Shown: one piece after another, positions 41,611 through 53,194 of the stretch
How positions within the stretch are numbered: the stretch's first letter is position 1
Layout of the letters: every line of letters begins with the position of its first letter
Source of the DNA: Alectoria sarmentosa
Taxonomy: Eukaryota > Ascomycota > Lecanoromycetes > Lecanorales > Parmeliaceae
Reading direction: 5' to 3'
DNA: 64,000 nucleotides
Assembly (NCBI GenBank): GCA_009733775.1
Contig: WOGZ01000003.1
Coordinates: 124,001-188,000, forward strand
Program-made: the position numbers and the translations under genes
The notes under the pieces: model-generated
The model's database searches: none
What the model saw: the letters and a program-made list of their open reading frames with translations, nothing else
Told to the model about the DNA's origin: nothing

Positions 41611-43164
41611 TCAGACAGTGACCTTTTCAATCTTTGCGGCCTGGAGCCATTCAGAATCATCCTTTGATGCGCTCTGAGCGATTTGATACAGCTGGTCCAA
41701 GAAAGCGGGTACAAAAGTACCAGGCCCCTTGACATCTTCCCTCTTCCCAGCCTGCTCAGCCGCGATCTCATACATTAAAATACCTGCCAGAGCGGCAAGC
41801 AATTTATCCCCTTTGTGCACAGCAAGGAACGCCGCTATCGTGGTTCCCAATGTGCAGCCACTGCCGGTTATGTTGCCGAGATGGTCGTGTCCATTCTCAA
41901 TTGCATACGTTCTTTCGCCATCACTCAAATAGTCTGTCTTTCCCGTCATGAGAACGACATTTCGTTCTCTTCCGGCCAACTTCTTCACGAGTTGGGCCTT
42001 GGCAGACTCATCAGTGGTGCTGGCGCCCATGTCGACGCCTTTTTGCTGCACCATGTTTTCTCCCAGCACCGTTGCAATCTCATTCTCGTTCCCCTTGATG
42101 AGATCGAAATAGCCATTACTCATGAGCGTTTTGACAGAATTCCGGCGAACTGCTGTGGCTCCTGCACCGACGGGGTCGAACAAGACAGGGCCACTGACTT
42201 CGTTGTACGCGCGGATTGCTTGAATGTAGTTGGTCAAGCCATCTGGTGTGACGGTGCCCATATTGACGACCAGTGCACCGCCTAGTCCTGCCAGATCCTT
42301 AGCTTCTTCGCCAAAGTTTGCCATTATGGGACTTGCGCCAATACACAGGGCCACGTTTGCTGCGAAGTTTTGGACTACTAGGTTTGTCATGTTATGGCAC
42401 AAGGGGGACTTGACACCCAGTTCCTTAACGATGCGGGGGATTTGGCTCAGCACCGTTTCGACATTCTGATTGTCACCCGATTTAGGGCTCATGGAAACAG
42501 GGACTTTGCCGATTGAGAATCTCAATCCAAAGGCGGCTGCTTTCGGATCTTGTGCAGCTATGATGGCACTTACCACCGCCACTCCATCGAGTCCTTTGGT
42601 GGGTGATTTGGATTGGAACATTACACGCTGCACGTTCGAGGCATTAAGCCCTCCTATTGCAACCGTAGGTATCGTCATATCCGTTGTGGACAGGCGATGC
42701 AGAATATTTTTCACCCCTGCGGTGCCTATAATCGATTTGGTGTTTTCCTTCGTGGGCGTCGCGTATACAGTTCCAATACCCAAATACGAGGCACCTCCGC
42801 TCGCTGCTACCACTGCTTCAGAAAGATTGTTGGCTGTAACTCCGATGATGGCGTCCGGGCCTAAGATTCTTCGAGCTGTTCCTAAATCCATGTCCTCCTG
42901 ACCTAGGTGTACTCCATCAGCATCAACAGCCTGAGCGACACCGACGTGGTCATTTATGAGTAACGGAATTTTGTGTTTCTTCGTGATGGCACGTAGGCGC
43001 TTTCCCATCCGAATCAGACTGGCGGTCTCGCTTTCCTTATCTCGATACTGCACGACGGTAACACCGCCCTCAACAGCTGCCTCGACCACGGAAGCAAGAT
43101 CCTTGTTTCCAAGGATTGCTTGGGTGGAGTCCGTAACCAGATAAAGAGAGTAGTCGATAGCCAT
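41611..43164 (-). CDS. THI6: Bifunctional thiamine-phosphate synthase / hydroxyethylthiazole kinase
   Basis: Single-exon, 517-residue fungal fusion enzyme joining the thiazole and pyrimidine branches of thiamine synthesis. N-terminal thiamine-phosphate synthase (residues about 1-230): YSLYLVTDST, VVQYRDKE, LLINDHVGVAQAVDADGVHLGQEDM, GIGTVYATPTK and AIGGLNASNV form the TIM-barrel phosphate and pyrimidine sites. C-terminal ThiM-like kinase (about 250-510): SPLCHNMTNLVVQNFAANV, GASPIMA, GALVVNMGT, LFDPVGAGATAVR, GNENEI, and NITGSGCTLGT with the catalytic Cys. Length is normal. The frame runs 19 codons further upstream, but MAIDYSLYLVTD is the expected start. I looked for a TPP-riboswitch-like CTGAGA context upstream and saw none. 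The eIF5 gene is transcribed divergently 1.1 kb away. Confidence 0.95.
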   Translation of the reverse strand: MAIDYSLYLVTDSTQAILGNKDLASVVEAAVEGGVTVVQYRDKESETASLIRMGKRLRAITKKHKIPLLINDHVGVAQAVDADGVHLGQEDMDLGTARRILGPDAIIGVTANNLSEAVVAASGGASYLGIGTVYATPTKENTKSIIGTAGVKNILHRLSTTDMTIPTVAIGGLNASNVQRVMFQSKSPTKGLDGVAVVSAIIAAQDPKAAAFGLRFSIGKVPVSMSPKSGDNQNVETVLSQIPRIVKELGVKSPLCHNMTNLVVQNFAANVALCIGASPIMANFGEEAKDLAGLGGALVVNMGTVTPDGLTNYIQAIRAYNEVSGPVLFDPVGAGATAVRRNSVKTLMSNGYFDLIKGNENEIATVLGENMVQQKGVDMGASTTDESAKAQLVKKLAGRERNVVLMTGKTDYLSDGERTYAIENGHDHLGNITGSGCTLGTTIAAFLAVHKGDKLLAALAGILMYEIAAEQAGKREDVKGPGTFVPAFLDQLYQIAQSASKDDSEWLQAAKIEKVTV

Positions 43165-44298
43165 GTCCAGACGTCGTGCGAGCCAGAGATCAATACCCGT
43201 CCAGACGGTTACAAGAGGCAAACATACTCGGAAGCATATGGGGAAGATTCAACTTTCATTCTTTTCCAAAACCCCAGTCATGAAGGTTCGACTTTTTGCG
43301 CTCTTTCTTGATGGTCGGGCAGTGCAGAAATTTATGTAAAAGCGGACATGGTTCAAGGTCTTTGAATGTTGAGCGATGGTAGTCTAAGAAAGGATACTGT
43401 TGGAAATGTAAGAAAACAAGACCAAAGTCTCAAATGTCCAATAAAAGGGCTTCATGGTTTGTGAAGTCAGAAAAGCCGGAGACAATTCCCAAAGCCGATT
43501 GGACAGTGCTAGTGCTATACATTATTCTTGCAACTTACGAGTATGTTAATAATAAATATTCTCAATTGTTGAAGTGGCTTTCTTTTCAAACCGTAGAGAT
43601 GAAGAAATGGAGAGGAAGAAAATGAAGTTGATAATCATAAGAATCATAATAAAATAGTGCAGGAAACGTGCAGCAATCATGCGGCGTGCCTGGACCACAT
43701 TTAAAATAAATTTTAATGCACGCTAGACTGCCGGGCTGACCTCGCCCAAACATTTTCTGACCTCTCTCTCCTCTTCCCTCTTTCCTCTTTCCTCTTCTTC
43801 AAGTCGTCTTCCTTCCAACTACTGTTGTACAACACCATTAGTGTCATCAGACTCTTCTACCTTGAAATATCACCAGGCAACAACTTCAGCAACGCTCCTA
43901 CATCAAGCCAGACCATCCCCGTCCTGACCATACAGTGCAGTCCTAAAAACTGCACCCATCTTCCTAGCTGGTCCAACCTCGCAAATCCCTACATAACCAG
44001 AGTCACCATCAGCAATACACGGCTGTCTATGTATTCGTGCTCCAACGCCTTCAGAAACCATTCGCCGCTCACGCTGCAACCATTTCCCATATTGCGGAAA
44101 CCTTGTAGCCTCTACGCAAGATCCAACGGGTAATCCCCAGCAATCTCAGAAGCCTTTCTGTTCCATCTCGCGGCATCTTCCATGAGTGGCCTGGGTCTCT
44201 GCATGTCTCTATTGGCATCCTTCCGTGGTCATACTCTACTTTCCTGCTCTACTTCCTATCTGCATTATTATTAGAAATTTTCAAGCTTCGACGCAATC
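43165..44298. promoter_or_regulatory. Divergent intergenic region, THI6 / eIF5
   Basis: 1.1 kb without a supported gene. An AT-rich part (43,520-43,720) precedes a 40-base CTCTTCCTCTTTCC-type pyrimidine tract (43,760-43,800). Such a tract is characteristic of highly expressed translation genes in ascomycetes and probably marks the eIF5 promoter. The 500 bp between this tract and the eIF5 start may include a long 5' UTR or a UTR intron. Confidence 0.5.
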
Positions 44299-45738
44299 AT
44301 GGCTACCCTCAACATTCGTCGGGTCAGTAATCCCTTCCTTCCAGAACCTGTGCGTAGTTTGCTAACCTCCATTATAGGATGTCGCCGACCCCTTCTATCG
44401 CTACAAGATGGAGCGTCTTCAGTCCAAGATCGAAGGCAAAGGCAACGGAATCAAAACCGTCATCGTCAATCTGAGCGGTGTTGCTCAGTCTTTGGCGCGA
44501 CCACCGTCTTGTAGGCGCCCTGCCGTCCACGAGTACGAGATCTCTTGCTGACATCCTTCCAGACGTCATCAAGTATTTCGGCTTCGAGCTTGGTGCTCAG
44601 ACCAACACCAATCCTGCTGATGACCGTTGGATTATTAACGGTGCGCATGAAGCTTCCAAACTCCAGGATTATCTTGACGGTTTCATCAACAAATTCGTTC
44701 TCTGCAAGATGTGCAAGAACCCGGAGACAGAAGTCAAGATCAAGGATGGACATATCACGCTGGATTGCAAGGCCTGCGGCCGACGCTCCGATGTAGACCT
44801 TCGTCTCAAGCTCAGCTCCTTCATCCTTAAGAACCAGCCAAAGAAGGGCAAGAAAGACAAGGCTGAGAAGAAAGCACGCCGAGCCATGGCCAAAGAAAAC
44901 GGCGATCTCGACCAGAACGGAAACGGACATGCATCTCCCGACGGTAGCAATTCCGACAATGCTGACGCTGAAGACGGAGACCTTACATTGGAAGCTGGAA
45001 GTGACGATGAGCTTACTCGCCGCATCAACGCAGAAGCTAAAGACTTGAATGGGTCTGACGCCAAGGATGACCAATGGACCGTGGATGTTTCCGAGGCCGC
45101 TGTCAAAGCTCGCGCTCAAGAGCTACCAGATGACTTCAAGCAGACGCTCACACTCGATGGTGACGATGAAGAAGGCGAAGGCGAGGGAGGTGGCAACAGC
45201 GCCTACGACCAACTTGGAAGCTGGGTCATCAGCACCGCTCAATCAAAGACAGGCGGTGTGAAGGAATTAGAGGACGTCGACATCTACATCAAAGCCAAAG
45301 AGTTGGGAATCGAGACCAAGCACAAGACGTTGACTGTGCTTGCTCAGACCATTTTCGATGATTCTATCGTCGAACAGATCCCTGTTCGTGCCAGCATGCT
45401 CAAGAAGGTTTGTCGACCCTCTCAGTCCAATCACTCGCAGAGATGCTGACTTCTAATAGATGATCACCTCTGAGCGTCACGAAAAAGCCTTCCTAGGCGG
45501 CACCGAACGTTTCGTCGGCAATGAACACCCCAAGCTTGTGTCTCAGGTACCCAAGATCCTACTCGCCTTCTACCAGCAGGACCTTATTTCCGAAGAAGTG
45601 CTTAAGAATTGGGGCTCCAAGGCCAGCAAGAAGTACGTCGACCTCGCCACCAGCAAGAAGGTCCGCAAGTCCGCTGAGCCGTTCCTGGAATGGCTCAATA
45701 CTGCCGAGAGCGACGAGGAGGAATCTGAGGAGGAGTGA
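44299..45738 (+). CDS. TIF5: Translation initiation factor eIF5
   Basis: 426-residue GTPase-activating factor that promotes GTP hydrolysis by eIF2 at the start codon. Four exons: 44299-44322, 44378-44510, 44563-45407, 45460-45738. The N-terminal GAP domain starts MATLNIRRDVADPFYRYKME, with the essential Arg near the start, and KTVIVNLSGVAQSLARPPSY. It carries the C2-C2 zinc finger CKMC...CKAC (residues about 105-130). An Asp/Glu-rich linker follows, then the W2/HEAT domain with VRASMLKKMITSERHEKAFL and FLEWLNTAESDEEESEEE, ending in the aromatic/acidic box that contacts eIF2 beta and eIF3. All hallmarks are present. A 217-codon antisense open frame over exon 3 is a by-product of its biased codon use. 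Confidence 0.94.
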
Positions 45739-46822
45739 GCTCTCGTCAAGAGCTCCTCGCTTCTCTGGACAAGATGCAGGCTCCTTTTGCGTTTACCCGC
45801 TTCAATATGGTCGTTTATTATCTTTCCCTCGCTGCAATCACTCCACTCTTGTGACGACTTTGTCTGCTCTATTTATCCTTAATACTCCTGTGGTGTTATG
45901 CGCGAAGTACATCCAATACAAAGATCTCTGCTCATCTTGGCATCAAGTGACTCCAAATTCTAATTATGTTGGCTGCTTATCTGACTATCTACGCATCTGA
46001 TCCCTGCTCCGTTCTCTATGCTTTCCGTCCCAAAATCCCCAACCTCGTCCACTTCACATCCCTTCATTATATCGACCGAACAGTCAACCCCCTCATAAAG
46101 CTGCCTGAATCTCTTGATCCCAATCAGAGCTTTTCCTAACCCCCTACACCTGTACCTTCCTCTCCAAGTCAGCTGTGTTAGTCAACCCGATTCCTCAAAC
46201 TCTGTCGGAATAGAAGAGAGATGGAGAAATATACCACTCACGTCATTCCCCAGACCGAGCGCAACGATTTTGAATCCATTCCGCGGTATGCGTACGGTCA
46301 ACCATGGTCAAGTCTGAAAACCATAGTGTTGCGCTGAGCCAAGTGCGTGACGGCTGCGTCGGTGATGGCTTCGGCAATACTTTTTGGAACGGTGATTTCG
46401 CTGTGGTTGGGGACGTTGACGTAGGAATTGAAACGAGGTCGATGTCGGTGCCGGGAACGTGGTAGGTGTATGGATCTGGGGAGGGGGTGCCGCTGGGTAT
46501 ATTTGCTGAATCTTTCTTTTTGGTTGTCTTTCTTAGCCTTTTGGGAAGACCTACGCGAAGGTTTCTATGAAGCGTAAAGTCTTCGAGGAATGGCGGCGTG
46601 ATGGGAGTTTTAGATCGCTTGGGGGAATGGTGTTGAGAATGGTGTGCTTAGAGGTGGTACTACGAGGATGAAGGTGCAGAGTCGAAGTAAGATACTCCTG
46701 ATATTGTCAGAGATTGAGCAGACGTAAAGCTCGAGGACCCTCGGAAATGAGATGTTGATGTCAAGTTGACGAAAGGGAAGATGGTGACGACGAATCGGTC
46801 GGATGGTCAAAGTTTTCTCTCT
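45739..46822. other. Intergenic, 1.1 kb, with a weak minus-strand coding signal
   Basis: Between the convergent eIF5 and TTI1 genes. On the minus strand, about 46,645-46,400 reads SPKRSKTPITPPFLEDFTLH and continues to PDPYTYHVPGTDIDL. After a one-base shift it goes on as RFNSYVNVPNHSEITVPKSI, then AEAITDAAVTHLAQRNTMVF at about 46,310. This looks protein-like but lacks a clear start, stop or family, so it may be a relic or an undetected small gene. Confidence 0.3.
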
Positions 46823-49800
46823 TCACAAGTCCACATCCCCAAACTCCCATCCCTCTATACCCCCTGGTTGGACCAGCTTCTCACCGCCACTCTCCCTCCT
46901 CGCCTTTTCCTCGACCAACCAAAGTGCATCCGCGTTCAATCCCTCCAGCACGGTCCTAACGTCCTCCCGTTCCCCTGCCAAGCTTCCTAACGTCTCGAAT
47001 AATCCATCTTCCATATCTTCATTAACACCTACATCCTTGACCGTTATTAACAGTAATCGGAGTACCGCGTCCCAGACTCTCCACTTCATACCCCTGGGCC
47101 CTCTCCCTCGTTCGTTGTTATGAATGCGTGCTTCCTCTGTCATCTCATCTTCCACCATCTTATACAATCCCTGTAGTCTATGCCATTCCGCCTCTACTCT
47201 GTTACATAGAAAGTCTCCCGCACATTCACATAGCGTTGCTAGTGCATTGGCTGCTGCAAGGGTTGTGTACGCTTCGTGATCGTAAAGACGGGCAACGATA
47301 GAGGAGAAAAGTTGCGCTGCTATGGGCAGGAATGCATCGGTATTGGAAGCCAGGATCGGGAAAGCAGTGGTAAGGAGGTTGAGTATCTGGGTCCGGAGAG
47401 GAGGCGAAGGCGTAGTCAGGTGAGAAGGCGTCAAATTGGTGATGGAGGTCAGAAGAGTGTGGGTTCTAGAAGGGGCCGCGGCGGGAGGGTCTGCTGGGTA
47501 TTCTGGATGCTCCTCTGATGCTTCCAGTGGCTCGAAGTCCTTTTGTGACAGAGACAGAGGCTTTTTGGAAGATGGAGGCGGCGAAGGGGACGGTGGAGGT
47601 GAAAGTGGGTGGTTGGTGTGTTGTGAGATTGAGCGAAGGATTGAAGCAAGGTCTACTATAGTGGTTGGCTTGTAGATTTGTGGTCGCGTTGTGGTATCCG
47701 TGCTGGATTCAATGGCCTGCGTAAATGGGTTGGCACATTCTTCAACGATGGCGTTGAGAACGGAGAAGAGCGATTCAACTAGCTTGGGATAGCCGTGGTA
47801 GGAGGCGAGAATGGAGAAAATAGACTCAACTAAGTCGTCGAGGTAGGGTATCAACGCCGAACCGCACAGTCGGACCATCATGACTAGGACTTGGGGTGCT
47901 TGAGGGCTGATGTCGAAGGTATTGAGTTTGAGGGCCACAGCATTAACAAGGTAGTCAGCATTGTCAACGATCAAAGCGGCAGAGTTTGAGTAATCGCAGG
48001 CGGTGGAGACGGTGTTGAGACATGTTATGGCGTGCTGCTGGAGAGCTGCATTGTTCGAACCAAGTCGCTCAAGAATCGGGTAGAGAGCATCCACGAGCTC
48101 AGGGCGAAAATCTTCTTTCTGACTTCGGGCTTGCAAAGCTACGGCTTCGAGAGCAAGCGCGTGAAGTTTCCAGCGATCTTCGTCTTCGAAGGTAGATTCT
48201 GATAACACATCTAGTGAGAAGGAGTAGACATCGTCTAGCAACATCTCTTGCGAGTCCTGCCCGGGAGGGAGATTTAGGTATTGATCGACCACTGCCGATT
48301 CTGCAGATGCGTGATTCAAGAGCTGCAGCGACAGCCAGAGCCCAGCTAGCTGTTCTTCTCCAGATGTGGTTCTTAGAGTATTGACAATGTCTTGCTGCAA
48401 CGCCGTGGACATTGCCGTAGCCTGTAGCTGCGCAGCCAGCATTTGGAGTCCCGCCATTGTTGGCAGATTGCTTGACTCTCTGAAAAGCACAGGTGGAAAG
48501 ACGGTCGCTGATTTTGAAGCAGTGTTGGCAGACCGTATCAGCTGTGAGACTTCAAGGCTACTTTCTGAGATAGGAAGTGCTCTTGTGGACGCCTGGATAG
48601 CGGCAGACACACTCGCGCGTAAGCTGACAATCATCGAATCGTTCAAGACGTCAAGACTCAAATCGTGACTTTCGAGGAGTTTGAAAGCCGTGGAGATCTG
48701 TTCAATGGTTCTTTTCTTCTTCGTATCGTCATTTGACTGCATTACTCTGGGTAAAGCCACAATCCAGTCGTGCAGTGAGCTTTTGATTATGTCAAAGAGA
48801 CTGCTGTCAGTTGCAAAGATACTACCAAGGTTGAAGAGAGTGGCTGGATCACGAGAACGACTGCAAAGCACCACAAGTGTTTCAATCAACATTGGTACAG
48901 ACTGCGATAGTGATGTGCGGCACTTCTGTATGAATGAGGTGCATAGCTGCATAAGTGCTTCTCGTACCTCTGATCTGCCATGATGCCGTAATGGCATGAC
49001 GTTTGCTAGAGCCATCGTGATCTGGGCTGATGTGGCTGTAGCCCATGATCTAGTCTCATCGTTATTGCTTTTGGCGGCCACCACAGCACGCAGTTGAGCG
49101 TTGCTAGAAGCCCCAACTCTATCATCGTTAATGATTTTGCAAACAATATTGGTCAGGATTCTTAAGCTTGTATTGAGGATCTTGTAGGACGGCTTCGAGC
49201 CACTTTTAGACGACAGCACTTTGGCCAACGACGATACTATCCCTGGAAAGACGCCTTGGAGGGCCTCTTCATCTCTAATGCCATTGATCAAAGAGTCTAA
49301 TGCATTCAAAGCAGACAGTCTCAAACTGACCGAGGGACCGTCTGTGATACCATCAAGCATAACTGTAACAGTGTGACCTAGAATGGGGATGTCCTTCGAT
49401 TCGACGGAGTTGGCACCAAGACCGGCGCCATTCGAAGCGTGGAAGAGACTATTGATGCACTCGAAAGCGGCTGCGGAAAGCTCTTCGTGGACGTCGATCA
49501 CTTTTGTGTCCGTAGCGCTTCCTCCAGCCAAAAAACACAAGAGGATCAAAAGCTGTTTGCCCAATTCCGATGAAAGCTGGCTCCTCCAACCCTGTGAGAT
49601 GATAATCTGTAAACATTGTAAGGCGACTTCGACAGCTCGGACTGGCATCTCTTTGCTATCTCGGAAGATGTGCGAAAGAGGGAAGAAAACATAATCAGCC
49701 AGCTTGGAGTCCAGAGCATGTTGCCTACTACCGATGGCCTCGAGGGTCTCTTGGAGTATCTCGAGGGATTTGATGATATCTTTCGTGGTAGCTTTCTTGC

Positions 49801-49882
49801 CCTTGTAGCGCAAGGCCACTTGACTGACTTCCACGCATGGCGGCTTCAAAGCGCGGAAAGCTCTGACTCGAGCTTCGTCCAT
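46823..49882 (-). CDS. TTI1: TEL2-interacting protein 1 (HEAT-repeat TTT complex subunit)
   Basis: Single-exon, 1,019-residue alpha-solenoid protein. Tti1, with Tel2 and Tti2, chaperones newly made PIKK kinases (TOR, Tel1, Mec1) to the Hsp90 R2TP machinery. The N-terminus ARVRAFRALKPPCVEVSQVAL and LEILQETLEAIGSR match the family start. Repeated pairs of amphipathic helices, with hydrophobic spacing typical of HEAT repeats, cover most of the protein (for example SALNALDSLINGI, LQQHAITCLNTVSTAC, LVESLFSVLNAIVEECANPF). A Pro/Ser-rich loop (PLSPPPSPSPPPSSKKPLSL) interrupts near residue 760. The C-terminal segment, with AYTTLAAANALATLCECAGD and the ...WEFGDVDL end, is the conserved part. The coding strand becomes G-rich in the last 400 bp (window positions below about 47,220). 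Confidence 0.87.
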   Translation of the reverse strand: MDEARVRAFRALKPPCVEVSQVALRYKGKKATTKDIIKSLEILQETLEAIGSRQHALDSKLADYVFFPLSHIFRDSKEMPVRAVEVALQCLQIIISQGWRSQLSSELGKQLLILLCFLAGGSATDTKVIDVHEELSAAAFECINSLFHASNGAGLGANSVESKDIPILGHTVTVMLDGITDGPSVSLRLSALNALDSLINGIRDEEALQGVFPGIVSSLAKVLSSKSGSKPSYKILNTSLRILTNIVCKIINDDRVGASSNAQLRAVVAAKSNNDETRSWATATSAQITMALANVMPLRHHGRSEVREALMQLCTSFIQKCRTSLSQSVPMLIETLVVLCSRSRDPATLFNLGSIFATDSSLFDIIKSSLHDWIVALPRVMQSNDDTKKKRTIEQISTAFKLLESHDLSLDVLNDSMIVSLRASVSAAIQASTRALPISESSLEVSQLIRSANTASKSATVFPPVLFRESSNLPTMAGLQMLAAQLQATAMSTALQQDIVNTLRTTSGEEQLAGLWLSLQLLNHASAESAVVDQYLNLPPGQDSQEMLLDDVYSFSLDVLSESTFEDEDRWKLHALALEAVALQARSQKEDFRPELVDALYPILERLGSNNAALQQHAITCLNTVSTACDYSNSAALIVDNADYLVNAVALKLNTFDISPQAPQVLVMMVRLCGSALIPYLDDLVESIFSILASYHGYPKLVESLFSVLNAIVEECANPFTQAIESSTDTTTRPQIYKPTTIVDLASILRSISQHTNHPLSPPPSPSPPPSSKKPLSLSQKDFEPLEASEEHPEYPADPPAAAPSRTHTLLTSITNLTPSHLTTPSPPLRTQILNLLTTAFPILASNTDAFLPIAAQLFSSIVARLYDHEAYTTLAAANALATLCECAGDFLCNRVEAEWHRLQGLYKMVEDEMTEEARIHNNERGRGPRGMKWRVWDAVLRLLLITVKDVGVNEDMEDGLFETLGSLAGEREDVRTVLEGLNADALWLVEEKARRESGGEKLVQPGGIEGWEFGDVDL

Positions 49883-50750
49883 GTGTCACAAGCAGTTTGC
49901 TCGGGCAGAAATACTTCAATGTTTCTTGATGAGCTAGGTGCTGGTGCTAAGCTAGTTCCGTTATTACTTTATGTAAAGTACCTAACCGCCACTCGCGGAA
50001 TACAGCTTGGTAAAAGCTTATCTAAGTACCGAGGCACGGACGTCCGCACCAAGAGTCCTGGATACGCGCTAGTACCAGGCCTAGCCCTACTTTCAGGAAG
50101 TGGGCCTGTATTGGAAAACCATAGCACTACTCGTGCATTCGAGAAGTGAGCTGACAGATGGGAATCCAAGATCTGGAAGTCTAGAGTATGATGTGGACCT
50201 TTCCGGACAAGCAAGTCACAAGGAAGAGACTTCCGATGAGTGAGGTGTAGAGGACAAGGCATTCGGCGAACAAGATATCGAGCTCCCTGGACTTTGTATG
50301 GTAGAAGAAACCGCGAGGGCTTATACTTTGGTTGATGGAAATCAGGAATGCAAGGCTATAAACATGATTCTTTTGGAGATATACTTACTGGCCTTTCCCC
50401 TGGGGTACGCTTAGAAAAGGACGGAGATTCGTGTTATGGTCTTCCAAGCTGTTGGTCACATTGATCGGGAAGCCATGAGAGAGGTGTTTGTGACCGTTCC
50501 CTGTGGACTGCCTAAGATGCCTTTGAAGTCGCCCTTCATCTGGAAACGATCAATTGCAGCTGCCCGCAGGGTACATTTCACATGTTTTGGCAACAGTCAT
50601 TGAAATCTGGGAGGGATGATGGAGTATCCCGGCCAAGGATATATATGCATGGAGTAAACATACTATTCCTGCTTACGCCGTGCACCTGAGAGCATCATGT
50701 CGATTGTTTGCACTAGATTGCTACAGAATCAACATGCTTTGTACAAAGGA
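49883..50750. other. Intergenic, 0.87 kb
   Basis: Upstream of TTI1 and downstream of AKR1, both on the minus strand. Open frames on both strands near 49,970-50,262 lack motifs. Nothing else seen. Confidence 0.45.
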
Positions 50751-53194
50751 TCAAACAGCATCTTCGCTGCCTACACTATGATACATGCTACCATTCTCAT
50801 CCTGCCGTGGCCTGCGCAATTTCATCCTTGGAGGTGTCTCATACATCCTAGTATAGTTGACTACTTCTCCATCCAGCATTGCGGCCCCGGTCTCCCGCTT
50901 TCCAAAGTACGGAGCAGGATCGCACCAGAAGTCTTTGCAATTCATGAGGATCCCCCTCGAGTAGGGGTTGCCTCGTCTCCTTAATCCAGTGCCTCCTTCT
51001 GAGCCTCCAATAGCAGTGGCTACAAAGGTGTCGAGGCCTAGGAGCTTCTTCCACTGGGAAAAGTACCCCTCGTGCTGACGCCGGCCTGAAGGGATTGCAG
51101 GATTGGGGCCCATACCCGTATTGGATAGTTGAGCACCCTCCATGCTCGTAGTGCCGGTCGTTAATGCAGACGTAATGGCTTGAGAAGCCTCTGTGCCGTG
51201 ATGCATGTGGCCCCGCATACTCTCGTAGGTGGTCTGTGCTCTTGCCACTTGCACCATTTGTACAGCCAATAGCATGGTAACCCACATCAGCTGCAAACAT
51301 GTCCAAACGGTAACAATTACAGTGAAGGTATCACGCAAGATGTACCGACAAATGCTTTCAGAGAGCATGTTGCACTGTGTCAATTTGGGTTGCGGAAGGT
51401 CTTGAATGTCTTGAATATGTCAGCTGTTATCTTGAAGAGGAACCTAAGTACCGAAGCACTTACGGTAGACCGCAAGACGAATGAAGAAAAGCATGCCTGC
51501 CTCCAACGCAATTACGTACACAAGGAAATGCCTTTGGTTGTTCGCCCCGACACAATTGTGTATCCATGGGCAATGGCTTTGGAAGGTCAGCATACGACGG
51601 CAACTTATCTCAGATACTTACTGATCATGTTTCGCCACGCAACGGCTACATCTTTTGCAGTGCTTACTCCGAAGGGGCCTTCTGACCATGCAGGATACAC
51701 AGAAGTTCTGGTCATCGAATTTCCACAAGCTCAACAATTCATCAATGACTGCCTTTTGCTGGGCACGACTTCCAAGCTTTGGCACGTAGCCAGGATCTTC
51801 GATCATGCTGTACGTATAGAAGTATGCACAAAGGCCATAGCTGATGGTGAAAAGAAGATTGAAAACGGGATGAGATGAATATGTAGCTGAAACTATTAGC
51901 AGGCTAAGAAAGAGGCACCACTCAACCTACTAAATAACACAGTCGTGAACCAACGCACACCAACCCAGAACAATGTAGCCGCAAAAACACCCGCTAAGTA
52001 TGGCTGATGATACTATTAGTCACATTGAACCTTGAGAGAGCTGTAGGTTGCTCACCGTCCGTTGCAAATGCTGCATGTCGCTGGGCGCCCACGGCAGCAC
52101 TTGCTGAGCAGCCCACTGTAGAGAGCATACCAAGAAGATGGTGATAGGTACAGCCGCGAAAATGGGCATTCCACTGAGCACAGAGAAGATTATGAACATC
52201 TGGAAAAAGGGGAAGAGGAAGAAGGACCTGTTTAGAAAGACGCGAGATCTGATGAGAGAGGCATATGGCAAGGGGAACTGTTTCGAAGTGCCATCTGAAT
52301 TAAAGCCAGACTCTTTGAGCGCCCGATGCCATGCGCCTCTTGAATTCATCTCTTGTGCAACTGTTGCAGGGGGTTTACCGTCATTTGTCTCGATGAATCG
52401 ATCAGAACCGTGCGCGATCAGCTTCTGGATACAGGCTGGATTGCCTTTGACAAGAGCCCAATGTAATGCTGTGAAACCATTCTCGTCTGCACCGTTGACG
52501 CTAGCACCCCACTGGAGGAACAGATCCACGCATGCAGGATATCCTTTGTATGCAGCCCACATCAAGCATGTGTGCCCTGAGGGATCGGGCCCATCAATTG
52601 GAATGTTCTGGTGGAGAAGTATGAGAAGTAGAAAGACGTTGCCGTCAAAAGTTGCTAGATGAAGCATGTTGTAGCCCTGCCCATCAGTGAGAAGAGGGTC
52701 TGAGCCGTTTTCAAGAAGCAGGTTGACGACATAGAGGTGGCATCGCTGTGCAGCCCACATAGCAGGAGTAGCAACGGACTCGCCGCCTTTTGCGTTGACC
52801 TCCGCGCCGGACTCGACAAGAAATTTACAGAGCGCATAATGGTTGTTAATTGCAGCCCACTGCCAGCCTGTAAGTAAAGCTCATAGCGCGTCGTACCAGG
52901 TCTTTCATCTTGGCTTACATGCAGTGGGGTGATGCCCTCCTGATCTTTGTACCGGGCATTGAACTTTCCAGTCTCCAAGAGAGTTTGGATGGGGCCTATC
53001 TCTCCCAGTCTTGCAAGCTGCATGATATCCTCGTGGAGCGGTAGCTTGTCTTCAGGCGGAACCATCTTGTCGAGCTCCACAGTATTTTCGCCAGTAGTCT
53101 TGGGAGGTGCTGCACTGGCTTTTCCATTTGCCAAAGCTGGTGTAGTGGGCGCAGCGCCACGCGGAGCCTCAGAGGACGTAGACGGGGTATTCAT
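50751..53194 (-). CDS. AKR1: Ankyrin-repeat palmitoyltransferase Akr1
   Basis: Large DHHC protein acyltransferase (roughly 720 residues, about six exons) of the Golgi and endocytic membranes, which palmitoylates casein kinases and other substrates. Exon 1 (53194-52919) has a disordered start and the first ankyrin repeat (IMQLARLGEIGPIQTLLETG). Exon 2 (52859-52056) holds five more repeats (YNMLHLATFDGN, HTCLMWAAYKG, FTALHWALVKGN), then RVFLNRSFFLF and transmembrane helices. A further exon carries YSMIEDPGYVPKL. The cysteine-rich catalytic domain is FCVSCMVRRPLRSKHCKRCSRC, then DHHCPWIHNCVGANN, with the DHHC motif assembled across an intron at about 51,560-51,620. More helices follow, and a cytosolic tail to EDAV. 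Start: the Met at 53194 is chosen; another lies three codons upstream. It shares a 250-bp promoter with SRP receptor beta. Confidence 0.9.

Noticed and set aside
42400..43600. TPP riboswitch for THI6
   Set aside because: I looked upstream of the start for the conserved CTGAGA and related pairing segments and found none.
44466..45119. 217-codon antisense frame over eIF5
   Set aside because: It is the exact shadow of eIF5 exon 3, whose acidic and lysine-rich codons leave the antisense frame free of stops; no independent family similarity.
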